Assembly: GCA_005787685.1 (NCBI GenBank)
Contig: SYAC01000056.1
Location: forward strand, 1 to 40,834
DNA from: Planctomycetia bacterium
Lineage (GTDB): Bacteria; Planctomycetota; Phycisphaerae; Phycisphaerales; SM1A02
Length of the DNA: 40,834 nucleotides
Direction of reading: 5' to 3'
Positions within the stretch are counted from its first letter, which is position 1, and every line of letters starts with the position of its first letter. A program made the position numbers and the translations under genes. The notes beneath the pieces are model-generated. The model saw only the letters and a program-made list of their open reading frames with translations, made no database searches and was not told the origin of the DNA. This document shows, in pieces, positions 17,401 through 25,312 of the stretch.

Positions 17401-19248
17401 ATGCGTAAGGCCCACATGATTGCGATGCTCTTTATCGTTCTTGGCTGGGTTGCCCCTGCGCCCGCCCAAATACGAGTCATGCATTACAACATCGCCGGGT
17501 TTCAAGGCGACATCGGGGCCATGGAAGCAGTTCTGGAAGCCATGCATACGGACAACAAAATGGGCTGGGACCAACCCGTTGATATTTTTCTTTTTAACGA
17601 GGTCAACAACACCGCTAAGCCAAAAATTATTGCCGCGGTCAACGCGTCGGCACCGGCTGGCGTGACATATGTGCTCGCAACATACACCTCCGCCAGCGGT
17701 GAAACTTCCGCCTCGGGCGCGCAAGCCATGTTCTATCGTTCTGACACACTCACTGAAATTACAAGTGGTCATTTGGATATCTTCACCGGCGCAAGTCGCT
17801 ATGGAGATCGTTGGTACATGCAATTGAAAGGCTATACAAGCGCCATGTCAAAGTTTTATGTGTATGGCGCTCATTTGAAAGCCAGCACAGGTAGTTCCAA
17901 CGCCGCATTACGCAACACAGGTATGCAGGCACTGCGCGCCAACGCCGACGCGCTTGGCGCAGGCGTTCCTTGCATCTACACCGGCGATTTTAATTTTTAC
18001 AGCAACTCGGAACCTGGCTATGCAACGCTGATCGCCGCGGGAAATGGTCAAGGCGTTGATCCTTTTGGAAATGCAAATTGGACTGGTTCATCCAATTCAT
18101 TGAAGCACACACAGGCTCCATTGATTGATGGTTATAACGGAATGGTTGGCGGAGGATTGAACGATCGGTTTGACTTCATCGTGCCAAGTCTTGGCGCCTC
18201 AGATGGCAATGGTATTTCCGCCATGATGAGCACCTTGCGTTCTCCTGGAAACGATGGAAATCACTACAACATCGACATTAATTCCGGAAATAATACGTAT
18301 TACCCCATGGAAATTAGCCGTTCCAATCTTTTGGCGGACAACTTGGCAATAGCCAGCGACCACATTGCGCAACTGATGGAATTTCAAGTGCCGGCAAAAA
18401 TGTCAGCGATACTGGTCAACGCTCCAACGCGTGTTATCAAAAACGCCGGGGCTTCCATTGAGGTGAAAGTCCAAAATGTTGCGCCGTATTTCACCAGCAC
18501 AGGCATTGATCCATTGGACTTCACTCTGGCTTGCACAGGCAGCGTCATTGGCACCGCTTCAGGCATTGGTCCTTTGTTCCCAAGTTCGATCAGTAAATTT
18601 GTCACGCTCAACACCTCCGTAGTTGGAACGGCCACAGGCAATGTGAATGTCACCAGCCCCAACAAGGGCGTGGAAACTCCATCCATCACACTGCCTGTTT
18701 CCACGCAAGTGGTTCGTTCAAGCAATCCAACGCTCGAGCCAACCGGGGATGTTGACATGATCCAGTTGTCCATTGATTCACAACCCGACCTTGGATCTAT
18801 TTCCGTGGAGGCAGGGGTGCGAAATTATTTGTATGACTCCAGTCAAGCCAAGTTGGACATTGATAGCGTGAGTTTCACAGGCACAATGGCAAGTCGCATG
18901 TCTATGACGGCTGGACTGGGTTCTGGCTTGACCTCGGGCACGCGAATTCTGCGGTTTGCGTTCGACACCAATGGGGTCACGCCTGGTTCTTACACGGCGG
19001 CTGCCTCTGTGCGAACCAGCGATGAGGACATTATTGGCGCCGCCACTCGCTACATCACCGTGAACTTTGATATTGTTGTTGGCACCGGAGTCTTTGGCGA
19101 TGTCACGCAGGATGGCTTTGTGGATAGCGGCGATGTCAGCTTGGTTTTGCTTGATTTCGGTGCTTGCGACGGTTGCATCACGGATCTTGATGGCAGTGGG
19201 GATGTCGATGGTGGCGACGTCAGTTTAGTTCTTTTAGAACTTTCTTAA
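17401..19248 (+). CDS. Secreted endonuclease/exonuclease/phosphatase-fold protein with dockerin-like C-terminus
   Basis: 615 residues. The signal peptide is MRKAHMIAMLFIVLGWVAPAPAQ; no ribosome binding site precedes the ATG at 17401, though ATG 17416 has AAGG. Residues about 24-330 carry the EEP catalytic set: metal-binding Glu67 in FLFNEVNN, His158 in YGAHLK, Asp196/Asn198 in YTGDFNFY, and Asp320-His321 in ASDHIAQLMEF. This fold hydrolyses phosphodiesters of DNA, RNA or phospholipids; which one is unknown. Residues about 330-560 look like beta-sandwich domains. The C-terminus has two dockerin-like calcium loops, DVTQDGFVDSGDVSL and DLDGSGDVDGGDVSL, joined by a CDGC element. It is first in a three-gene plus-strand group and divergent from the M16 genes across 153 bases. 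Confidence 0.88.
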   Translation: MRKAHMIAMLFIVLGWVAPAPAQIRVMHYNIAGFQGDIGAMEAVLEAMHTDNKMGWDQPVDIFLFNEVNNTAKPKIIAAVNASAPAGVTYVLATYTSASGETSASGAQAMFYRSDTLTEITSGHLDIFTGASRYGDRWYMQLKGYTSAMSKFYVYGAHLKASTGSSNAALRNTGMQALRANADALGAGVPCIYTGDFNFYSNSEPGYATLIAAGNGQGVDPFGNANWTGSSNSLKHTQAPLIDGYNGMVGGGLNDRFDFIVPSLGASDGNGISAMMSTLRSPGNDGNHYNIDINSGNNTYYPMEISRSNLLADNLAIASDHIAQLMEFQVPAKMSAILVNAPTRVIKNAGASIEVKVQNVAPYFTSTGIDPLDFTLACTGSVIGTASGIGPLFPSSISKFVTLNTSVVGTATGNVNVTSPNKGVETPSITLPVSTQVVRSSNPTLEPTGDVDMIQLSIDSQPDLGSISVEAGVRNYLYDSSQAKLDIDSVSFTGTMASRMSMTAGLGSGLTSGTRILRFAFDTNGVTPGSYTAAASVRTSDEDIIGAATRYITVNFDIVVGTGVFGDVTQDGFVDSGDVSLVLLDFGACDGCITDLDGSGDVDGGDVSLVLLELS

Positions 19249-19260
19249 TTTTCACCCACG

Positions 19261-19290
19261 GATTGAGTTGATTGTGGTTCTCAATCAATT
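19261..19290 (+). terminator. Weak hairpin after the EEP-dockerin gene
   Basis: GATTGAG (19261-19267) can pair with CTCAATC (19280-19286), followed by AATTTT. It lies 12 bases after the stop at 19248. The stem is only seven AT-rich pairs, so a terminator is plausible but unproven. The rest of the 187-base gap shows no convincing gene. Confidence 0.35.
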
Positions 19291-19435
19291 TTGGATAAAG
19301 ATTGCCAGCCAGGCCGCTTAACAATTTCCAAACACAATCCACATTATCAATTGACCAAACCTAAATGGTTTCCTTTGTCTTTGAATTCAATATACCTCGA
19401 TACGGTATTGCTCAAATTCATTGAAAGGAACAGCC

Positions 19436-21163
19436 ATGAAAATAGATACGATCGCTTTTGTTCTTTCCATGTCATTATCGACGCAGGTATGTGCCGGTGG
19501 TCTGATCTTGAATGAGTACAACGGAGTTGGCTCCACTAAGTATTTGACCGAGGTTGTAGGCGATCCAGCCAAGGGGGTTGATTCTTTCTTTGGCCGCGTA
19601 CTCGGTAATGGCGGCAACTGGATGGAGTTCATTGTCACAGTGGATCATTTAGATATCCGCGGATATAAGTTACTTTGGGCGGAGACTTTGAACACCGCCA
19701 CCAATGGATCTGATCTCTGGTACGGCAGCGGCGGGATTGAGCAAGGCGTGATCACTTTTTCAAACAACATGGTTTGGAGCGACTTGCGGGCGGGAACAAT
19801 CATCACGGTCTGTGAATACGACGCAAGCACCTCAGGGGGCGCCAAGAACGACGACTTTACATTTGATCCATGCAACGGTGATTGGTGGATCAACGCGCAC
19901 ACTTTCAACAATCCAACATACTTCACGACAAGCACCAACAAAACTCTTGATATTCCAGGGAATTTCAGCACGGGAAATAACTCCTGGCTTATGGAAATTC
20001 GAGATGCGTCAAACGCACTCGTTACTCCAGCGGTTGGTGAAGGCGCGGCTTTGTATGGCGGTAGTGGAGTAAGCAGCACTGAGATTTGCAAGTTGGAGGG
20101 GCAAATCACCGCCGACGTCACCAACGCGCTGTTCGATGACGGAGATAACTCCACTTTTGGTTCGCCAAATTCCTGGAATAATCCGATCTTTGTGACATGC
20201 AAAGTCCATCAAGACTTCGCAACCATGCGCGCGCCAGTGCTTGCCGAGTGCGCAGCATGCACGCCAATATTTTTAAATGAATACAACGCGGTGGCGTCCG
20301 ATGGTTTTTTAAACGGAGGTACCGCCGTTGTTGACGCGAATGGTGGCGCCTCCGCGGACACCCACTTTGGCCGCGTGCTCGGCAATGGAGGCAATTGGAT
20401 GGAGTTTGTGATTGTGGTGGATAATCTTGATTTACGCGGCTGGACATTTGCCTGGCGTGAAGTGATTGCAAATGGAGGTTCTGGAAGCGTCACCTTGAGT
20501 GACTCCAGCGCGCTTGCAGCAATTCCATCGGGAACCATCTTGACCATCATTGAGAAAAACACTGCGGCTGGTGGATTGAACACAGATCTCACGGTTGACA
20601 TTGCTGGCGGCGATCGCTGGATGAACATTTATAGCGGCGACACCGCGGTCATCGCCAGCACCACAAGCACTCAAGTTGGCTCGTTCTTTGGCGCATTCAC
20701 CACCAGCAACGATGAATGGGAAATCACCATCAAAAATGCAAGCGCAGTCACCGTGGCTGGACCATTTGGCGAGGGCGCAATTGGCTATTTCATGGGCAAT
20801 GTGGGCAATGATGATGTGTGCCGGCTGAGGGAAGACCCATCGGCGCGCATTTCACAAGTAAGCCTCTTTGATGACACCGCGCGCGCCAGCACATTTGGCG
20901 GGAGCAATCAATGGACGAGTTGCCCAGATGATGTTTCCGTGATTTCACAAAATTTCTCCGCGCTTGGCGCTGGAGTGTGTGAAATTTCCGTCCCTTGCTT
21001 CGGTGATCTTGATGGCTCTCTTGAAGTTGACACCGGTGACGTGGCGTTGATTCTTCTTGACACGGGCCCCTGCTTAGGTTGCCAATCCGACTTGGATGGA
21101 TCTGGTGAAGTTGACTCAGGGGATGTTTCTCTAATTCTTTTAAGTACTGGTTCTTGCCAATGA
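19436..21163 (+). CDS. Secreted protein with two tandem lamin-tail-like domains and a dockerin-like C-terminus
   Basis: 575 residues; the ATG at 19436 is preceded by AAAGGAA at good spacing. The signal peptide is MKIDTIAFVLSMSLSTQVCA. Two homologous domains follow, starting at about residues 23 and 278. Each opens with LNEYN-(G/A)-V, then a block FGRVLGNGGNWMEF, then V-D-x-L-D-(I/L)-R-G, ending in a segment with EGA and a conserved CxL/CRL. The LNEYN...NWMEF layout recalls lamin-tail (LTD) domains, often found in extracellular nucleases and surface proteins; this is a tentative assignment. From about residue 521 come two dockerin-like loops (DLDGSLEVDTGDVAL, DLDGSGEVDSGDVSL) with CLGC between. 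The stop overlaps the ATG of the pilin-like gene. Confidence 0.8.
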   Translation: MKIDTIAFVLSMSLSTQVCAGGLILNEYNGVGSTKYLTEVVGDPAKGVDSFFGRVLGNGGNWMEFIVTVDHLDIRGYKLLWAETLNTATNGSDLWYGSGGIEQGVITFSNNMVWSDLRAGTIITVCEYDASTSGGAKNDDFTFDPCNGDWWINAHTFNNPTYFTTSTNKTLDIPGNFSTGNNSWLMEIRDASNALVTPAVGEGAALYGGSGVSSTEICKLEGQITADVTNALFDDGDNSTFGSPNSWNNPIFVTCKVHQDFATMRAPVLAECAACTPIFLNEYNAVASDGFLNGGTAVVDANGGASADTHFGRVLGNGGNWMEFVIVVDNLDLRGWTFAWREVIANGGSGSVTLSDSSALAAIPSGTILTIIEKNTAAGGLNTDLTVDIAGGDRWMNIYSGDTAVIASTTSTQVGSFFGAFTTSNDEWEITIKNASAVTVAGPFGEGAIGYFMGNVGNDDVCRLREDPSARISQVSLFDDTARASTFGGSNQWTSCPDDVSVISQNFSALGAGVCEISVPCFGDLDGSLEVDTGDVALILLDTGPCLGCQSDLDGSGEVDSGDVSLILLSTGSCQ

Positions 21164-22128
21164 AAAAAAATAACGCAGCGCATTTGGAAATTAAAAAAAC
21201 CGCATTTACATTAGTGGAGTTGTTAGTTGTTATTGCCATTGTGGCCCTCTTGCTTGGTTTGTTGATTCCTGGAATCAATAATGTTCGTTCGCGGGGCAAG
21301 GAAATGGTGAGTCAATCCAATATGAAGCAGTGGGGTGTTGGCTATGTCAACTTTGCATCCGAGCGCAAAGGCATGCTTCCTTGGGAGGGGGAGAGGGACG
21401 CCAATGCCTTCCCGCGTAATCTTGCTGATAAACAGCGTTATTGGGCCAATGTGGTTCCGCCGTATGTGGATCAATTGTCCTACGCGGATCTGGCACTTCC
21501 AAACAAGAATGTGCCAGTGCCGCCCGAAGCAAATTCTATTTTCATAGATCCCTCCGCCCAAATGCCATCCAATTTCAGCAGTGGTCAAAGCGTGTTCACG
21601 GGTTGGACCATTCCAAGTTCGAACCTGAAATTTTACTTCAACTATGTGCCAAACTCCAATTTAAACAACACCATAGAAATGGAAATGGACAAGCTTCCGT
21701 CAACTGATCCGCGTAGCACAGCCAAAAAAATTGATCCCACGACAATGGCTGTCACGGCGGATTGGATTGACGCGCGGCGTATGCGTATCAGTCGAATGAA
21801 GAAGCCATCCAGTACGGTTCTGCTCATGGAAATGCGATCCATTCCTGAAGAGCTCGATGGCGCGGGAATGAAGGATGGCAAGCAGCCGGAATTCTGGCAT
21901 CCGTACTACTCGGAACTTTTAAATCGCCATCGGGGCGATTGGCAACGCTTTGCAGCGCGTCATCGCAACGGAGGACACTTTGTCTATGGAGATGGACATG
22001 TGGATTGGTATGAAAATATTCTTGCCTGCACGCCCAAAGGTGGCTCCGAGCCGTCCAAAGCAAAAAATGTGGACTTTAATCGGGATGATTTAGCGTGGGA
22101 CCCACTTGGCCCATCTTTCAAAGATTGA
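21160..22128 (+). CDS. Type IV pilin-like (pseudopilin) protein with H-X9-DG-type C-terminus
   Basis: 322 residues. The ATG at 21160 overlaps the previous stop (ATGA). The N-terminus is a prepilin leader: 15 residues, then FTLVELLVVIAIVALLLGLL, the class III signal cut by PilD-type prepilin peptidase. The residue before the cleavage site is Ala (KKTA-F) rather than the usual Gly. The C-terminus has HFVYGDGHVDWYEN, resembling the H-X9-DG motif of the large planctomycete DUF1559-type pilin-like family. These are thought to be cell-surface or pseudopilus components of a type II secretion-like system. Coupling with a dockerin-bearing secreted protein suggests a shared assembly or export route. 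A GC-rich hairpin follows four bases after the stop. Confidence 0.88.
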   Translation: MKKNNAAHLEIKKTAFTLVELLVVIAIVALLLGLLIPGINNVRSRGKEMVSQSNMKQWGVGYVNFASERKGMLPWEGERDANAFPRNLADKQRYWANVVPPYVDQLSYADLALPNKNVPVPPEANSIFIDPSAQMPSNFSSGQSVFTGWTIPSSNLKFYFNYVPNSNLNNTIEMEMDKLPSTDPRSTAKKIDPTTMAVTADWIDARRMRISRMKKPSSTVLLMEMRSIPEELDGAGMKDGKQPEFWHPYYSELLNRHRGDWQRFAARHRNGGHFVYGDGHVDWYENILACTPKGGSEPSKAKNVDFNRDDLAWDPLGPSFKD

Positions 22129-22132
22129 TCAA

Positions 22133-22167
22133 GCGCCCGCGCGGGTCATGTCAACCCGCGCGGGCGC
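22133..22167. terminator. Strong GC-rich hairpin between pilin-like gene and tRNA-Cys
   Basis: GCGCCCGCGCGGGT (22133-22146) pairs perfectly with ACCCGCGCGGGCGC (22154-22167) around the 7-base loop CATGTCA. It begins four bases past the pilin-like stop and lies 48 bases past the 3' end of the convergent tRNA gene, so it can terminate both. Flanking T-runs are short (ATCATTTT on the plus side). Confidence 0.75.
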
Positions 22168-22215
22168 CAATCATTTTGCGGTGAAATTGCAAGCAATTCA
22201 CTCCGCGAGATAGAA

Positions 22216-22289
22216 AGGCCGAGGTGGGATTTGAACCCACGAATCACGGATTTGCAATCCGTTCCCTTAGGCCACTTGGGTACTCGGCC
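22216..22289 (-). tRNA. tRNA-Cys (anticodon GCA)
   Basis: Read on the minus strand, the gene has a perfect 7-base acceptor stem (GGCCGAG with CTCGGCC), an anticodon stem-loop CGGATTGCAAATCCG with anticodon GCA (22253-22255), a T arm GTGGGTTCAAATCCCAC, and discriminator base U, as expected for tRNA-Cys. CCA is not encoded. The variable loop is short. It is convergent with the pilin-like gene and sits just upstream of, and divergent from, the next secreted-protein gene. Confidence 0.96.
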
Positions 22290-22331
22290 AAGTACCGTAT
22301 CCTTGCATCGAACGCCGTTGGCGTCAACGCA

Positions 22332-23408
22332 ATGAGCACTCAAATTCCGAAATCTTTTGCAATGATCTGGTTCGCGGCACTTTGTACGCAATGTGCGCTT
22401 GCAAATCCACAAGCCGTAACGCCCACCAATGTGGCTCCCGCAAGCGCGCCACTGCCTGGGGTGCAACGCGAGACCAACGCAAGCGTGCTCAAATTATCGC
22501 AGCGACCGCCGCTTCTTCCAGAGGGCGCGTTTCTAACGCAAGTAGCGGGCACGCTGCTTGCAAGCGAGGGCGATCGGGGCTGGGTGTTTTCATTGCACGG
22601 TTCATTTGATTCTGAACCCGATCGTGTCGTGCATTTGCTGCCATCGATCACTTTGGCGGACATGATTCGAAACAGCGCGCAAATGAAATCGGGAGCCGTG
22701 GCTAAGTTTATGCTCACGGGCCAGGTGACTTTGTATGGCGGAGAAAATTATGTCATGCCACTTTTTGCCACGGTCATTTCGGAATTTCCGCCTCGACAAT
22801 CTCAACCAATATTGACGCCACCAGGCGCCTGGTATGGATCCAATCAAGCGCTTGCCATTCTGCAAAGCCAGAAAACCGCTCCAAAAGTTGCACCCCAGCA
22901 GGCGCCATTTGTCTTGATGCGTCGTTCGTTCATCTCGCTGGCTTCTCCACTTTCTTCGGAGTCGATTGCCGCGGAAAAGTCGCAGAAGCAAAGTTGGGCT
23001 GGGGGTATTTCCGCCGACGATATTGAGCAGGAACTTGTCGCGCGAGTTGGAGATATTCAAAGATCGTTAGATGCGCCGCGTTTGCCGGCGTTGGACCCCA
23101 ATTCCACCAACCAGTTGAAGTGGTTGCAACCAGGCAGACGCATACATGATCGACTTGGAACGGTCATGCGCGATCCTGTGAACGGAGTATGGCGATTTGT
23201 GTTTGAATCCAGTCGTGGTCGCGTGGGTGAACGCGAGGCGGAGTTGTTGCCCTGCACTTTGACGGAGTCACTGGTCACACAAGCGCAATCGGGTGGCGGT
23301 CTTGCTTCTGGCATTCTTTCAGGGGAAATCACGCTATTTGAGGGACGCTCCTACATCTTGCCAACCTCGTTTGGAACCTTGCGCACGGGCAAATTATTGT
23401 CGCGCTAA
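22332..23408 (+). CDS. Secreted protein of unknown function with two related domains
   Basis: 358 residues from the ATG at 22332; the longer open frame runs back through the tRNA gene and is rejected. The signal peptide is MSTQIPKSFAMIWFAALCTQ followed by CALA. Two segments, about residues 65-150 and 268-350, share one plan: a start with GT(L/V), then (W)xF, then LLPxxTLxxx(M/L), a Gly-containing helix, and FxLTGQVTLYGG.NYVMP in the first against ILSGEITLFEGRSYILP in the second. This looks like an internal duplication of an unrecognised, probably beta-rich domain. The linker between them is low in similarity. The location is periplasmic or extracellular by its signal. It begins 43 bases from the 5' end of the divergent tRNA. 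Confidence 0.75.
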   Translation: MSTQIPKSFAMIWFAALCTQCALANPQAVTPTNVAPASAPLPGVQRETNASVLKLSQRPPLLPEGAFLTQVAGTLLASEGDRGWVFSLHGSFDSEPDRVVHLLPSITLADMIRNSAQMKSGAVAKFMLTGQVTLYGGENYVMPLFATVISEFPPRQSQPILTPPGAWYGSNQALAILQSQKTAPKVAPQQAPFVLMRRSFISLASPLSSESIAAEKSQKQSWAGGISADDIEQELVARVGDIQRSLDAPRLPALDPNSTNQLKWLQPGRRIHDRLGTVMRDPVNGVWRFVFESSRGRVGEREAELLPCTLTESLVTQAQSGGGLASGILSGEITLFEGRSYILPTSFGTLRTGKLLSR

Positions 23409-23465
23409 TCAGGACCGCGTTTCCTTGCCGTGTGCACATTGAAATAGTGATATTGTCAGGCGAGC

Positions 23466-23945
23466 ATGCAATACCCAACAGCGATCATTGGAACCGACCT
23501 TGGCGACATTGAAGTGGAACTTTGGAACGATGTCGCGCCAGGTCACGCGGAGAATTTTCTGAAGTTAGCCAAAAAAGGTTTTTACGACGGACTTATTTTT
23601 CATCGTGTTCTTGCCGGATTTGTGATTCAGGGCGGTTGCCCCAAAGGCGATGGAACTGGTGGACCAGGTTGGCAAGTGAAGGCGGAGTTCAATAAGAAAG
23701 AACATATGCCTGGCACGCTCAGCATGGCTCGCAGCGCGCATCCGGACAGCGCAGGCAGCCAATTTTTTATCTGCCTCACGCGCCAGCAGTGCCAACATTT
23801 GGACAATCAATACACCGCGTTTGGACAAGTCACCAAAGGCATGGATGTTGTGGAACAAATTGCGGCCGCGCAAGTGGATCCCCGTTCTGGTCGCCCGCTC
23901 AAGCCAACCCACATGAGCCAGATCACCGTGACGTCGGCAAAGTAG
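23466..23945 (+). CDS. Cyclophilin-type peptidyl-prolyl cis-trans isomerase (cytoplasmic)
   Basis: 159 residues, a complete single-domain cyclophilin that speeds cis-trans isomerisation of Xaa-Pro bonds. It has the expected ENFLKLAKKGFYDGLIFHRV (active-site Phe and Arg in IFHRV), GFVIQGGCPKGDGTGGPGW, and AGSQFFICL followed by LDNQYTAFGQV. There is no signal peptide, so it is probably cytoplasmic. Its final 23 bases overlap the end of a second, convergent cyclophilin gene that encodes an exported version. Confidence 0.95.
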   Translation: MQYPTAIIGTDLGDIEVELWNDVAPGHAENFLKLAKKGFYDGLIFHRVLAGFVIQGGCPKGDGTGGPGWQVKAEFNKKEHMPGTLSMARSAHPDSAGSQFFICLTRQQCQHLDNQYTAFGQVTKGMDVVEQIAAAQVDPRSGRPLKPTHMSQITVTSAK

Positions 23946-25233
23946 TGGTGTCAATGGAACGGGGCTTTTCCAATTGAATGCGCTGATTTCTTCGGTTTTC
24001 GCCTGGAAATCGTGCGGGCGCTGCCACAAGAATCACTTCATGTATTTTGGGCGCGTCGCTTGGACGGCCAGTGGCCGCGTCGGCGATCTTCGATTGTGTA
24101 ATTGTATCCAAGGCGTCGCGCCCTGAAACAACATAGGCGAATGTGCAGTACTGATCATCCAAACGCGCCGTACCCGCGCGCGAAAGCGCAATGTAAAACT
24201 GGCTGCCCGCGGAGTTCGGATCGTCGCCGCGAGCCATGCCAACCACGCCAATATCGTGGGGTAAATCGCTGGGTTCGAGCGTCAGATTCCACCCAGGACC
24301 ACCATCGCCGGTTCCTGTTGGATCGCCACCTTGAACGACAAAGGGCTGTCCTTCGCGGGTCATAGGGACAATGCGGTGAAAAATAGTGTTGTTGTAAAAG
24401 CCCTGCTCCGCAAGCGTGATGAAATTGCGCACCGTGGCGGGCGCGGCGTCAGGAGCGAACGCCATACGAATTGGACCCGCGTCGGTTTGCACAATGGCGT
24501 CCACATCTAATTCGGTTCGAAATCCGCTTACAACGATGGGTTCTGAAGCGATCCACTGCGATGATGCCGCGACCACTTCTTGGTTGGCTGGATCCAGCAG
24601 GCGATCGCCCCACCCCACAATGCGCGTATAGGGATCATTGGTTCCGACCCGTTGCGCGCGCATGGTTCGTACTGATGGTGGACTGCGAAGCGGTTCAAGC
24701 ACAATGGGCGAGCCGATCGGTTTTGCATCCTCAAATAGTTGCACCCATACGGCCTTGGAAATATTTTCAATATCGGGAAAGAACGGTCGCACATCAATAA
24801 TGCCCGGCGTCACGCCAGCCGCACTAAGCGATTTTCCTTTGGTGTCCAATATTTGAAGGGTGAGTTGACCATGTGTTGTTGGAGCCACCACACGAATTTC
24901 AATCGGTTCTTGCGCGCGATGAAATCGACGCGCGCATTCAAGCGCGGCCGATGGAGCTAATGTGCCACGATCCAATGTGGTTTTTTTTTGCGCCACCGTG
25001 CTGGAAATTGATTGTGCGACAACGGGCTGCGCGGGCAACGCGGGTGCGGGCACACGAGTGGATTGATCAAGATTGTCAGGCGGGGAAGTTTTCGCTGGCT
25101 CGTTCGAGTTTGTGTATTGGGAGGAAGAATTTGTATTGGCGCTGGACGGCTTGTTGCTTTGACAGGCATTTCCACACAGGAGCGGCACAAGCAGGCACCA
25201 CGGCGCGAACCAGGTCAGGGGAAATGCTCGCAT
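23923..25233 (-). CDS. Exported cyclophilin-type peptidyl-prolyl isomerase with long N-terminal region, probable lipoprotein
   Basis: 436 residues from the ATG at 25233. The N-terminus is hydrophobic (MRAFPLTWFAPWCLLVPLLC) and followed by GNACQS; Cys24 could be lipidated, although GNAC is a poor lipobox. A Ser/Asn/Thr/Pro-rich linker follows (about residues 25-85), then an unassigned domain to about residue 240. The cyclophilin domain (about 246-405) has AAPATVRNFITLAEQGFYNN, TIFHRIVP, FVVQGGDPTGTGDGGPGW, AGSQFYIALS and LDDQYCTFAYVV. The longer frame to 25293 overlaps the gatB side and adds no signal sequence. A role in folding envelope proteins is inferred. The 3' end overlaps the plus-strand cyclophilin gene tail-to-tail. 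Confidence 0.9.
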   Translation of the reverse strand: MRAFPLTWFAPWCLLVPLLCGNACQSNKPSSANTNSSSQYTNSNEPAKTSPPDNLDQSTRVPAPALPAQPVVAQSISSTVAQKKTTLDRGTLAPSAALECARRFHRAQEPIEIRVVAPTTHGQLTLQILDTKGKSLSAAGVTPGIIDVRPFFPDIENISKAVWVQLFEDAKPIGSPIVLEPLRSPPSVRTMRAQRVGTNDPYTRIVGWGDRLLDPANQEVVAASSQWIASEPIVVSGFRTELDVDAIVQTDAGPIRMAFAPDAAPATVRNFITLAEQGFYNNTIFHRIVPMTREGQPFVVQGGDPTGTGDGGPGWNLTLEPSDLPHDIGVVGMARGDDPNSAGSQFYIALSRAGTARLDDQYCTFAYVVSGRDALDTITQSKIADAATGRPSDAPKIHEVILVAAPARFPGENRRNQRIQLEKPRSIDTTTLPTSR

Positions 25234-25312
25234 AGCGCGGCCGATGTGAGCCAATATGCAAGCGAATTCAAGGCGGTATTCATTCATTGTCAATCCACTT
25301 TATAGTGTTCCG

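Noticed and set aside
22224-22331. Upstream extension of the secreted-protein gene starting at 22224
   Set aside because: It reads through the tRNA-Cys gene; the ATG at 22332 gives a proper signal peptide.
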